Assembly: GCA_040902425.1 (NCBI GenBank)
Contig: JBBDXI010000050.1
Location: 1 to 27,736, forward strand
DNA length: 27,736 nt
DNA from: JBBDXI01 sp040902425
Lineage (GTDB): Bacteria; Planctomycetota; Phycisphaerae; Phycisphaerales; UBA1924
Direction: 5' to 3'
Numbering within the stretch: position 1 is the first letter of the stretch; each line of letters begins with the position of its first letter. Position numbers and translations under genes: made by a program. Shown here in pieces: positions 14,354 to 21,753 of this stretch. A model generated the notes under the pieces. It saw nothing but the letters and a program-made list of their open reading frames with translations. It searched no databases and was not told where the DNA came from.

Positions 14354-16165
14354 ATGTCCAGCCCCACGCCCCATCACGCCGGCAGCGGCGAGGCCGCGCC
14401 CTCCCGGCCCCGCCATTTCATCGAGGAGATCGTCGAGGCCGACAACGCCTCGAAGAAGTGGGGGGCGTGGCGCCCGGAGGAAATCAAGCCCGGCGCCGCC
14501 CAGGTCCCCGGCGCGCCCCGCGTCCACACCCGCTTTCCGCCGGAGCCCAACGGCTACCTCCACATCGGCCACGCCAAGAGCATCGGCCTGAACTACGGCC
14601 TGGCCAGGGCCCACGGCGGTAAGTTCAACCTCCGCTTCGACGACACCAACCCGACCAAGGAGGAGCAGGAGTACGTCGACGCCATCAAGGCCGACGTCAA
14701 GTGGCTCGGCGCCGACTGGGAGGGCCCCCACGGCGGCGGCCTGTTCTTTGCCTCCGACTACTTCGAGCAGATGTTCGCCTTCGCGGAGGAGCTCATCCGC
14801 AAGGGCAAGGCCTACGTCTGCGACCTCTCGCCTGAAGAGGTGAGCGCCCGGCGTGGCAAGCCGGGTGTGCCCGCGACCAGCCCCTTTCGGGACCGCCCGG
14901 CCGAGGAGAGCCTGCGCCTGATCCGCGAGATGCGAGACGGCAAGCACCCCGACGCCTCGCGCTCCGTCCGCGCGAAGATCGACCTCGCCTCGCCCAACTT
15001 CAACCTCCGCGACCCCGTGATGTACCGCATCCTCCACGAAGCCCACCACAACACGGGCACGAAGTGGTGCATCTATCCCATGTACGACTGGGCCCACGGC
15101 CTCGAGGATTCGCTGGAGGGCATCACCCACTCGATCTGCACGCTGGAGTTCGAGGACCACCGCCCGCTCTACCACTGGTTTATCGACGCCATCAACGAGG
15201 GGCGGACCGAGGACAGCTCCGGCCCATGGGGGAAGCGCATCCACCACCCCCAGCAGATCGAGTTCGCCAAGGGGCGGCCCACCTACACGCTCCTCAGCAA
15301 GCGGAACCTCCTCAAGATGGTGCAGGACCGTGTGGTGAGCGGCTGGGATGACCCGCGCATGCCCACCATCAGCGGCCTCCGCCGCCGCGGCTACACCGCC
15401 TCGGCCCTCGCCGCCTTCTGGGAGGATGCCGGGGTTACCAAGGTCGAGAGTTGGATCGATGTCGGCCGGCTGGAGAACGCCCTTAGGACGGAGCTCAACC
15501 GCACCGCCCCGCGGCGGATGGCCGTCCTGCGCCCGCTGAAAGTCACGATCGAGAACTACCCCGAAGGCCAGAGCGAGGAGCTCGACGCCGTCAACAACCC
15601 CGAGGACCCCGCGGCCGGCACCCGCAAGGTTCCCTTCGGCCGCACGCTTTACATCGAGCGCGAAGACTTCATGGAGAACCCTCCGAAGAAGTTCTTCCGC
15701 CTCTCGCCCGGCGCTGAGGTCCGCCTCCGCTACGCCTACTTCATCCGCTGCACCAGTGTGGTCAAGGACCCCGCGAGCGGCGAGGTGACCGAACTCCGCG
15801 CCACCTACGACCCCGCCACCCGCGGCGGCGACGCCCCCGACGGCCGCAAGGTTAAGGCCACGCTCCACTGGGTTTCCGCGGAGCACGCGGTCAGGGCGGA
15901 GGTTCGGCTCTTTGACCGGCTCTTCAAGGCCGAGCGGCCGGGCGAGGCCAGCGGCAACTACATGGACGACCTGAACCCGGACTCGATCGAGGTCGTGGCC
16001 GCCCGGCTCGAGCCGTCGCTGGGGTCGGCGGAGGCCGGCCAAATCTTCCAGTTCGAGCGCCTCGGGTACTTCAACGCGGACCGCGACGCCGCGCCCGGCA
16101 CGCCGGTGTTCAACCGGACGGTGACGCTGAAGGACACCTGGGCGAAGGTTGCCGGGAAGGACTGA
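14354..16165 (+). CDS. glnS: Glutaminyl-tRNA synthetase
   Basis: Class I aminoacyl-tRNA synthetase of 603 residues that charges tRNA-Gln directly with glutamine. The HIGH motif is in PPEPNGYLHIGHAKS (HIGH at 70-73) and the KMSKS-equivalent is LLSKR (313-317). Typical GlnS blocks include NLRFDDTNPTKEEQEYVDAI, YPMYDWAHGLEDSLEGITHSICTLEFEDHRPLYHW and, in the C-terminal anticodon-binding barrels, ALRPLKVTIENY-type and MENPPKKFFRLSPGAEVRLRYAYFI sequence. Length is close to the usual 550-600 with a somewhat longer N-terminal tail (Ser/Pro-rich). ATG 14354 is chosen since homology begins soon after and TACCAT lies 8 bases before. It follows gltX by 72 bases on the same strand. Having both enzymes suggests that Gln-tRNA is made directly rather than by GatCAB amidation, though gat genes cannot be excluded outside the window. 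Confidence 0.96.
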   Translation: MSSPTPHHAGSGEAAPSRPRHFIEEIVEADNASKKWGAWRPEEIKPGAAQVPGAPRVHTRFPPEPNGYLHIGHAKSIGLNYGLARAHGGKFNLRFDDTNPTKEEQEYVDAIKADVKWLGADWEGPHGGGLFFASDYFEQMFAFAEELIRKGKAYVCDLSPEEVSARRGKPGVPATSPFRDRPAEESLRLIREMRDGKHPDASRSVRAKIDLASPNFNLRDPVMYRILHEAHHNTGTKWCIYPMYDWAHGLEDSLEGITHSICTLEFEDHRPLYHWFIDAINEGRTEDSSGPWGKRIHHPQQIEFAKGRPTYTLLSKRNLLKMVQDRVVSGWDDPRMPTISGLRRRGYTASALAAFWEDAGVTKVESWIDVGRLENALRTELNRTAPRRMAVLRPLKVTIENYPEGQSEELDAVNNPEDPAAGTRKVPFGRTLYIEREDFMENPPKKFFRLSPGAEVRLRYAYFIRCTSVVKDPASGEVTELRATYDPATRGGDAPDGRKVKATLHWVSAEHAVRAEVRLFDRLFKAERPGEASGNYMDDLNPDSIEVVAARLEPSLGSAEAGQIFQFERLGYFNADRDAAPGTPVFNRTVTLKDTWAKVAGKD

Positions 16166-16173
16166 ATAGGCCG

Positions 16174-16232
16174 AGTGGCACAGGCGTCCCGCCTGTGATC
16201 GGGCCAGACACAGGCGGGACGCCTGTGCCACT
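16174..16232. repeat. Perfect 24-nt inverted repeat, each arm itself a hairpin
   Basis: The 24 bases at 16174-16197 are exactly complementary to 16209-16232, with an 11-base loop. Each arm also contains its own stem, CACAGGCG-tcc-CGCCTGTG or its complement, so the element could fold as a long stem or as two hairpins. It lies between the convergent glnS and methyltransferase genes, 8 bases after the glnS stop, and could terminate both transcripts. The outer word GTGGCAC is shared with the repeats near 19.3, 21.6, 21.7 and 23.7 kb. Confidence 0.9.
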
Positions 16233-16246
16233 TGCAGGAAACCGGC

Positions 16247-16957
16247 TCACACGCGGCGCAGTTTCATCACCAGCAGCATCGGCCACCCCAGGTACTTCGC
16301 CGCCCGCGGAGCGCGGTGCGCCAGCGCGTCATCCGCGGCGTGCTCGCGCATGGCCTCGATCGTCAGCCCTGCCCGCACCGCCGCCATGACGTAGTCGCTG
16401 ATCTGGTTGGCCACGCTCTCCACGCGCACCTTCTCCGGCGACCCCGGCGCCGTGAAGCGTGCCTGCACACCCTTCAGCATCATCGCCGGGTGCATCACGG
16501 TCACCAGCACGAAGCCGTCGCAGGTGCAGATACGCCCCAGTTCCCCGAACAGCAGCCCCAGATCCGCGATGTGATCCAGCACCAGGCAGCACAGCACCCG
16601 GTCGAAGCTCGCATCCCCCAGCGGCAGCGGCCGCCTCAAGTCGTGCTCGACAAACCGCACGCCCTCCGCCCCAGGCTTCTCCCGAGCCCGCGCCAGCATC
16701 TCCATCGAGAAATCCACCGCCGTCACCCGCGCCCCGGCCCGCGCCAGCCGCGCCGCGTGCCGCCCCGTCCCGCACCCCACATCCGCGACCCGCAAGCCCG
16801 CCACGCCGCCCGGCTCCCCGAGCGCGGCCATCACGTGCCCCTCCTCCAGGATCACCAGCGGGTTGGCATCGCCGTCGTAGCACGACGCCCAGAGGTCGTA
16901 CCCCTCCCGCGTCGGGACCACCCTCGCCCCCGCCGCGGCCTCGGAAACGCGTTCCAT
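16247..16957 (-). CDS. Class I SAM-dependent methyltransferase
   Basis: A 236-residue soluble protein with a Rossmann-type methyltransferase domain. Motif I is RVADVGCGTGRHAARLA (about 56-72), motif II contains the acidic residue Asp82 in VTAVDFSMEMLARARE, motif III FVEHDLRRPLPLGDASFDRVLC, then a VLDHIADLGLLFGELGRI helix. The order and spacing fit the UbiE/Methyltransf_11 group. The substrate is not evident; the C-terminal VMKLRRV and the central YVMAAVRAGL segments are not diagnostic. ATG 16957 lies 6 bases after a good TATGAT box on the minus strand, without a Shine-Dalgarno sequence, suggesting a leaderless message. It converges with glnS and diverges from the OPT transporter gene. Confidence 0.88.
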   Translation of the reverse strand: MERVSEAAAGARVVPTREGYDLWASCYDGDANPLVILEEGHVMAALGEPGGVAGLRVADVGCGTGRHAARLARAGARVTAVDFSMEMLARAREKPGAEGVRFVEHDLRRPLPLGDASFDRVLCCLVLDHIADLGLLFGELGRICTCDGFVLVTVMHPAMMLKGVQARFTAPGSPEKVRVESVANQISDYVMAAVRAGLTIEAMREHAADDALAHRAPRAAKYLGWPMLLVMKLRRV

Positions 16958-16963
16958 GGCCGC

Positions 16964-16969
16964 ATCATA
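16964..16969 (-). promoter_or_regulatory. Candidate -10 box (TATGAT) for the methyltransferase gene
   Basis: Minus-strand GTTATGATG matches TATAAT in 5 of 6 positions and ends 6 bases before the ATG at 16957. It is the best -10 match in the window and a strong example of the short-leader pattern. Confidence 0.5.
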
Positions 16970-17023
16970 ACTCCCGCCGCTGTCACGCCCCCGCCGAGGC
17001 TTGGCCTCCTCCCGCTCCGGCGT

Positions 17024-17029
17024 TATCCT
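17024..17029 (+). promoter_or_regulatory. Candidate promoter for the OPT transporter gene
   Basis: TTGGCC (17001-17006) and TATCCT (17024-17029) are spaced 17 bases apart, a plausible -35/-10 pair. The start codon follows 62 bases later, giving a C-rich leader with GGAG close to the ATG. Confidence 0.45.
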
Positions 17030-17091
17030 CGTGCCCCCCGCCTGCCCCAGCCCGCGACCAAGCCTGAGCCCGCCCCTCCCCCGGAGCCCCC

Positions 17092-19119
17092 ATGGCCATC
17101 CCGCACCTCTCCGAAGAGCAGACCCGCACCTGGACGCCCGAGCAGAAGGACCGCTGGTGGCTCACCAACGTCTTCCGTGGCGACATGCCGCAGCTGACCC
17201 TTCGGGCCGGCATCACCGGGTTCCTGCTCGGCGGTCTGCTCTCGGCGACCAACCTCTACATCGGTGCCAAGACCGGCTGGACGCTCGGCGTCGGCCTCAC
17301 CTCCGTCATCCTCGCCTTCGCGATGTTCAAGATCATGTCCCGCCTCGGCGCCAGGGACATGACCATCCTCGAGAACAACGCGATGCAGTCCACCGCTACC
17401 GCCGCGGGCTACATGACCGGGCCCCTGATCTCCGGTATGGCCGCGTACATGTGGGTCGAGAACAAGCCCATGCGCTGGGAGCACATGCTCCTGTTCAACG
17501 TCGTCCTCTCGATCCTCGGCGTGCTGGTCGCCTTCCCCATGAAGCGCAAGTTCATCAACGACGAGCAGCAGCCCTTCCCCGAGGGGCGCGCCTGCGGCGT
17601 CGTGCTCGACACGCTGTACACCTCCGCGGCCGCGGTGGGCATGTTCAAGGCCAAGGTGCTCGCCCTCTCCGCGGCCTTCGCGGGGACCATCGCGTTCATC
17701 ATGGGCGAGAACCTGATGAAGCTGATCCAGGTCACGGCCCTGGGCCTGGAGAAGGCGTGGCACCTGCCCCATCACCTCGACGCGTGGTACTACTGGATGG
17801 TCGGTAACAAGTGGGCCCCGGTCCCGCGGCTCGCGGGGGTGGACATCCGCCAGCTCGGTCTCCAGCCCGCGCTCGACCTCGCCATGATCGGCGCCGGCGG
17901 CCTGCTGGGCATCCGCGCCGCGTGGAACATGCTCCTGGGCATGTTCATCAACTTCGTCATCCTTGTACCGTGGATGATCTCGATCGGGGAACTCCAGCCC
18001 AAATCCGGCTCCTTCGCCAACGGCGACGCCGTCTTCACCCGCGTCCATGTGGTCAACCACTGGGCCCTCTGGTGGGGCATCGTCATCATGGTCGTCGCGT
18101 CGATGGTGGCGCTCTTCGCCAAGCCCCAGGTCTTCGTGCAGGCCTTCAGGGCCCTGGGCCTGGGCAGGCGCGACGGCGAGCCGAAGCGGGCCGACGTGCT
18201 CGGCCACATCGAGCTGCCGCTCTGGATCTCGTGGGTCGGCGTGCCCATCGTCGGCGCGCTCGGCGTCTGGATGGCTCACGAGTGGTTCGAGGTCCCGGTC
18301 ATCTACGGCGCCCTGGCCATCCCCCTCATCATCGTGCTCACCCTCATCGCCGCCACCAGCACGGCCATGACCGCGATCACCCCCACCGGCTCGCTCTCCA
18401 AGATCCCCCAGTTCATCTTCGGCGCCGCCAACCCCTCGCACCCCCCGACCAACCTCATGACCGCCGTCATGTGCACCGAGGTCGCCAGCAACGCCAGCAA
18501 CCTGCTGATGGACATCAAGCCCGGCTACATGCTCGGCGCCAAGCCCCGCCAGCAGGCGATCGCCCACTGCATCGGCATCGTCTCCGGCGCCATCGCCTCA
18601 ACGCCCCTCTTCTTCCTGCTCTTCATGAGCAAGTACAAGCCCGAGGAGGCCGCGGCCGCCGCCGAGGCCGGCCGGACCGACTACATCCAGAGCGTCATGG
18701 TCAACGAACAGTTCGGCTTCCCCTCCGCCCTCCAGTGGAAGGGCGTCTCCGACCTCGTCACGTCGGTCTTCGGCGGCCCCACCAGCCAGGCGCTGATCAC
18801 CAACTCCATCCTCACCTCGATGATCATCGCGGCCATCGTGGGCCTCACCTTCGAGATCGCCCGCGTCGCGACCCGGAACAAGTTCCCCTTCAACCCGCTC
18901 GCCATCGGCTTGGGCGTGGTCATCCCGCCCGAGTCCACGATGGCGATGTTCATGGGCGCCGGGTTCTTCTGGATCATGCACCGCATCTACGGCAAGCGCC
19001 CGCAGTCGATGGGGAACCGGGTCTGGGTCGAGACCCAGGAGCCCATCTGCGCGGGGCTGATCGCGGGCGCGGCCCTCATCGGCATCGCCGACATCCTGAT
19101 CGGCGTGTTTCTGTACTAA
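17092..19119 (+). CDS. OPT-family oligopeptide transporter
   Basis: A 675-residue inner-membrane transporter of the OPT family, proton-driven carriers of peptides or metal-chelate complexes. About 14 hydrophobic segments are visible, e.g. LGVGLTSVILAFAMFKIM, LLFNVVLSILGVLVAFPM, HWALWWGIVIMVVASMVALFA, VIYGALAIPLIIVLTLIA, LITNSILTSMIIAAIVGL and CAGLIAGAALIGIADILIG. Conserved OPT blocks include NNAMQSTATAAGYMTGPLI, SGSFANGD and NPSHPPTNLMTAVMCTEVAS with SNLLMDIKPGYMLGAKPRQQ. Length agrees with prokaryotic OPT members. The substrate cannot be read from sequence. ATG 17092 is preceded by GGAG at about 6 bases. It is divergent from the methyltransferase gene; the gap after it is where the strand composition changes. 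Confidence 0.93.
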   Translation: MAIPHLSEEQTRTWTPEQKDRWWLTNVFRGDMPQLTLRAGITGFLLGGLLSATNLYIGAKTGWTLGVGLTSVILAFAMFKIMSRLGARDMTILENNAMQSTATAAGYMTGPLISGMAAYMWVENKPMRWEHMLLFNVVLSILGVLVAFPMKRKFINDEQQPFPEGRACGVVLDTLYTSAAAVGMFKAKVLALSAAFAGTIAFIMGENLMKLIQVTALGLEKAWHLPHHLDAWYYWMVGNKWAPVPRLAGVDIRQLGLQPALDLAMIGAGGLLGIRAAWNMLLGMFINFVILVPWMISIGELQPKSGSFANGDAVFTRVHVVNHWALWWGIVIMVVASMVALFAKPQVFVQAFRALGLGRRDGEPKRADVLGHIELPLWISWVGVPIVGALGVWMAHEWFEVPVIYGALAIPLIIVLTLIAATSTAMTAITPTGSLSKIPQFIFGAANPSHPPTNLMTAVMCTEVASNASNLLMDIKPGYMLGAKPRQQAIAHCIGIVSGAIASTPLFFLLFMSKYKPEEAAAAAEAGRTDYIQSVMVNEQFGFPSALQWKGVSDLVTSVFGGPTSQALITNSILTSMIIAAIVGLTFEIARVATRNKFPFNPLAIGLGVVIPPESTMAMFMGAGFFWIMHRIYGKRPQSMGNRVWVETQEPICAGLIAGAALIGIADILIGVFLY

Positions 19120-19258
19120 CGCCCGGCGCATCCACCTGCGCCCATTCGATGCTCCTTATCACAGACCCGCCGGGGCGACATCGATCCCAACGCGTGAGCG
19201 GCCTCAGAGGAGCGCGGAGAACTCAGAGAGAGAGAGGAGGGCGGGAGAGAGGTAGGCG

Positions 19259-19319
19259 CTGGCGGGCAAGCCGCCAGTGGAACGGGTGGCACGGGTCAGG
19301 ATGTGCCCGTGTGCCATCC
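19259..19319. repeat. Two adjacent hairpin repeats
   Basis: CTGGCGG (19259-19265) and CCGCCAG (19271-19277) form a 7-bp stem with loop GCAAG. Ten bases on, GGTGGCACGGG (19285-19295) pairs imperfectly with CCCGTGTGCCATCC (19306-19319). The second carries the GTGGCAC word shared with other repeats in the window. Both lie just past the 3' end of the minus-strand secreted-protein gene. Purine-rich GAGAGA sequence precedes them. Confidence 0.65.
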
Positions 19320-19329
19320 GCCGGTGGGC

Positions 19330-20889
19330 TCAGGGGGGCGGGTTGAAGGGGAAGGTGATGTCGTATTCCTCGACGGGGAGGCCGTCGTCAGCGAGGCGGA
19401 TGGTGGTGGAGATGATGGTGCCGGTGACGTTGTTGGTGAGGTCGATGTCGTTGCCGGCGGAGGGGTGGAGGACGAGGCGGAAGGGGCGGGAGGCGGGGGC
19501 GCCGTCGAGGTTGAGGGCGGCGGCGAGGGAGTTGGCGCGGACGGTGACGGTGGCGGAGCCGATCTGGCCGGTCTGGAGGCCGGAGGCGGGGTCGATGGGG
19601 ACGGTGAAGACGGGGTTGCCGACGATGCGGACGGCGTCGCTGCGGATGTTGTTCCAGACGGGGCGGTAGGTGGTGGAGGGCGGGCTGCCGGTGGCCTGGC
19701 CGAGGCGGGGGACGACGGTGGGCTCGGCGACGCCGATGGGGGAGCCGAAGAGGGTGGAGATGTTGCCCGGGAGCGAGCTGTTGCCGGTGATGTAGGAGAC
19801 TTCTTCGAAGGGGAGGCCGTCATCGCCGGTGATGAGGCGGTAGGAGGAGACGCGGCCGGTCGGAAGGTCGTAGTCGATGGAGCCGCCGGGGGCCGCGACG
19901 GTGAGGCGGAGGCCGGAGAGGGTGGTGCCGCTCTGGACCCAGTTGAACCAGGTGTGGTCGGCGGTGCGGGGGCGGCGGAGCGTGGGGGGCGAACTCCACT
20001 GCGGGCCGCCGGTGGTGGGGCGGTTGATGCGCCAGGAGCCGACCATGCGGGCGGTGGGGAACGCGGTGTTGTTGATGGTGACGGTGAGCGTCGTGCCGGC
20101 GGGGTAGCCGGAGACGAAGCCCAGGTCGCCGGGGTCGAGGGCGGAGGTGGTCTGGATGGTGTTGTCGGGGAAGCGGTAGCCGCTCGTGGTCGAATGGACC
20201 ATGCCGGAGAAGGCGTTGGTGGCGCCGGAGAAGGTGTTGGAGGCGTCGAGGCGCGGGACGTTGGACGAGAGGCGGGCGTCGGGGAGTGAGCCGGTGGAGA
20301 GGTTGGATGCGTTGAGGGCGGTGAGGCCGGAGCCGACGCCGGTGAACGTGTTCGTGGGGTTGGTGAAGGAGAGGAAGCCTGTGTAGCTGCCGCCGAGGAG
20401 GCCGGCGGGGAGCGTGCCGCCGGTGAGGTTGGAGGCGTTGAGGTAGAAGGACGCGGACTGGCCGTTGAGTTGGGAGGCGTTCGCGGCGGAGGCGGCGGAG
20501 CCGGCCGCGGCGGCGGTGAGGGCGAAGCTGGCGTTGGGGGCGGCGTAGAGGGGCTGCCTGGGGGTGAGGGTGGTGAAGGCGGGGCCGCCGGCGGGGCGGA
20601 TGTCGATTTCGAGCCAGCGGTTCTGCCCCGCGAAGACGGCGCCGAAGTCGAGGTCGGCGGTGAAGCGGCCGGAGGCCGGCGTGAGGGTGGTGGCCAGTTG
20701 AGGGCCGACCTGCGCGCCGAGGGAGGGGGCGTCGTAGAGGCGGAAGCGGAGGTCCACGGCGGTGGTGATGGGAGCGCCGGATTGGTGGAGTTCGCCTTGA
20801 TAGGTGAAGATGGAGGAGACGGGGCCCTGGGCGAGGGCGGGGCATGCGAGGAGCATGGGCGCGGCGAGGGCGAGGATGGGGCGGCGCAT
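19330..20889 (-). CDS. Secreted protein with tail-fibre-like repeats and duplicated C-terminal domain
   Basis: A 519-residue exported protein. The signal peptide is MRRPILALAAPMLLACPALA, with cleavage likely before QG. Residues 25-130 form a beta-rich domain (FTYQGELHQSGAPITTAVDLRFRLYD; RWLEIDIRPAGG) common at the N-terminus of planctomycete surface proteins. Residues about 150-235 carry repeats like those of phage tail fibres: NASNLTGGTLPAGL, NASNLSTGSLPDARL and DASNTFSGATNAFSG. No peptidase S74 chaperone follows. Instead the C-terminal half seems to hold two related beta-domains, ending SSYRLITGDDGLPFEEVSY (near residue 355) and STTIRLADDGLPVEEYDITF (C-terminus). These endings faintly recall Hcp-like tube domains, but I cannot confirm it. 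ATG 20889 is preceded by AGGAGG; a TAGCCT box lies at 20927-20932. A cell-surface structural role is inference. Confidence 0.8.
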   Translation of the reverse strand: MRRPILALAAPMLLACPALAQGPVSSIFTYQGELHQSGAPITTAVDLRFRLYDAPSLGAQVGPQLATTLTPASGRFTADLDFGAVFAGQNRWLEIDIRPAGGPAFTTLTPRQPLYAAPNASFALTAAAAGSAASAANASQLNGQSASFYLNASNLTGGTLPAGLLGGSYTGFLSFTNPTNTFTGVGSGLTALNASNLSTGSLPDARLSSNVPRLDASNTFSGATNAFSGMVHSTTSGYRFPDNTIQTTSALDPGDLGFVSGYPAGTTLTVTINNTAFPTARMVGSWRINRPTTGGPQWSSPPTLRRPRTADHTWFNWVQSGTTLSGLRLTVAAPGGSIDYDLPTGRVSSYRLITGDDGLPFEEVSYITGNSSLPGNISTLFGSPIGVAEPTVVPRLGQATGSPPSTTYRPVWNNIRSDAVRIVGNPVFTVPIDPASGLQTGQIGSATVTVRANSLAAALNLDGAPASRPFRLVLHPSAGNDIDLTNNVTGTIISTTIRLADDGLPVEEYDITFPFNPPP

Positions 20890-20926
20890 GGGGGTCCTCC
20901 TCTGGGTGGGCTGGCTGAGCGATCAG

Positions 20927-20932
20927 AGGCTA
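20927..20932 (-). promoter_or_regulatory. Candidate -10 box (TAGCCT) for the secreted-protein gene
   Basis: Minus-strand GGTAGCCTC, 37 bases before the ATG at 20889, with a clear AGGAGG ribosome binding site between. It is a variant of the GGTATCCTC boxes found elsewhere. Confidence 0.38.
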
Positions 20933-21054
20933 CCGCGCTGGGCGGAGGACGCCTAGACGATATCGGGACGATCGCGCAGGGCGCGAGCGTTCTCGGGCTC
21001 GGCGATGGCGCGGGTGGTGGGGAATGGGCCGGCGGCGGGGGGCGCGGGTCCGGG

Positions 21055-21537
21055 CTAGACCCACATCAGGATGAGGCCGGCGGACTGTGTGATCAGGATC
21101 ACACCGGCGATGCCCTCGGCCCAGCCGGCGAAGGGGTCGTGGCGGATTGGGTCGTGGCGCGCGAAGACGGCGAAGTACTGGAGGGAGAAGGCGAAGGCGC
21201 CGAGGACGCCGGGGGCGAGCCAGGAGAGCAGCGGCAGCTCGCCGTGGGTGGAGAGGGCCGAGGCGAGGATGGCCGCGGCGATGAGGATGTTGAGGAGGGC
21301 GAGGAAGCGGAGCGGAGTGAGGGTGCGGTCCTTGTCGGTGCCGAGGATGGCGGCGCGTGCGGCAGCGAGGCCTCGGGGGCGCGCGAGGGATTCGACGGTG
21401 AGGTGTGCTCCGCACTCGGGACAGGTGGGATGGCGGAGGCCGCGGAGGGAGTAGCGGCAGGAGGGGCAGGTGGCGCCGGTGAGGGCGACGTAGCGGCGGA
21501 CCTGGTCGGCGTTGGTGAGCGGCCAGCGGGTGGGCAT
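21055..21537 (-). CDS. Zinc-ribbon membrane protein
   Basis: A 160-residue protein. The N-terminal cytoplasmic part contains two CxxC pairs, Cys24/Cys27 (CPSC) and Cys39/Cys42 (CPEC), a compact zinc ribbon with RYSLRGL between them. After a charged linker (ARPRGLAAARAAILGTDKDRTLTP) come about four hydrophobic segments (FLALLNILIAAAILASAL, LLSWLAPGVLGAFAFSLQYFAV, GIAGVILITQSAGLILMWV). Small proteins with this plan are frequent in planctomycetes but have no known function. ATG 21537 is chosen because it directly precedes the zinc ribbon; the longer frame upstream is encoded by intergenic repeat DNA. It is 165 bases upstream of the secreted-protein gene on the same strand. Confidence 0.78.
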   Translation of the reverse strand: MPTRWPLTNADQVRRYVALTGATCPSCRYSLRGLRHPTCPECGAHLTVESLARPRGLAAARAAILGTDKDRTLTPLRFLALLNILIAAAILASALSTHGELPLLSWLAPGVLGAFAFSLQYFAVFARHDPIRHDPFAGWAEGIAGVILITQSAGLILMWV

Positions 21538-21610
21538 GGGGGCCCTCGCAGGGGCCAAGGGGATGTACGGGGGGCGGGGCGCGCGGTTGCGGGGGGGGTT
21601 GTGGGAGAGG

Positions 21611-21671
21611 CACGGGTTGCCCCGAGGACGGGGCGAACCCGTGGCACGAGACGGGGCGAACCCGTGGCACG
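21611..21671. repeat. GAGGAC-loop hairpin repeat, copy A (one and a half copies)
   Basis: CACGGGTTGCCCC (21611-21623), loop GAGGAC (21624-21629), then GGGGCGAACCCGTG (21630-21643). The stem is complete apart from one extra base on the right. The right half is repeated at 21651-21671 (ACGGGGCGAACCCGTGGCAC). Located between the start of the zinc-ribbon gene and the 3' end of the methyltransferase gene. Confidence 0.8.
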
Positions 21672-21700
21672 CGGCTGAGGATTCGGCTGGGCGACGGGGC

Positions 21701-21751
21701 ATGCCGGCACTGCTGCGCGGCGAGGACGCCGCGAGCAGTGGCACCCGGCAT
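21701..21751. repeat. GAGGAC-loop hairpin repeat, copy B
   Basis: The left arm at 21701-21721 (ATGCCGG...CACTGCTGCGCGGC) and right arm at 21728-21751 (GCCGCGAGCAGTGGCACC...) pair with small bulges around loop GAGGAC (21722-21727). It starts 2 bases beyond the methyltransferase stop codon on the minus strand, so it may end that transcript. Confidence 0.8.
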
Positions 21752-21753
21752 GG

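Noticed and set aside
14339..16231. Minus-strand frame of 630 codons opposite glnS, and a similar one opposite gltX (12722-14005)
   Set aside because: Both are complements of clear tRNA synthetase genes and show no domain of their own.
19156..19163. TTATCACA near the skew switch as a DnaA box of a replication origin
   Set aside because: It is one base short of TTATCCACA, occurs once, and there is no A/T-rich unwinding region or dnaA/dnaN gene nearby.
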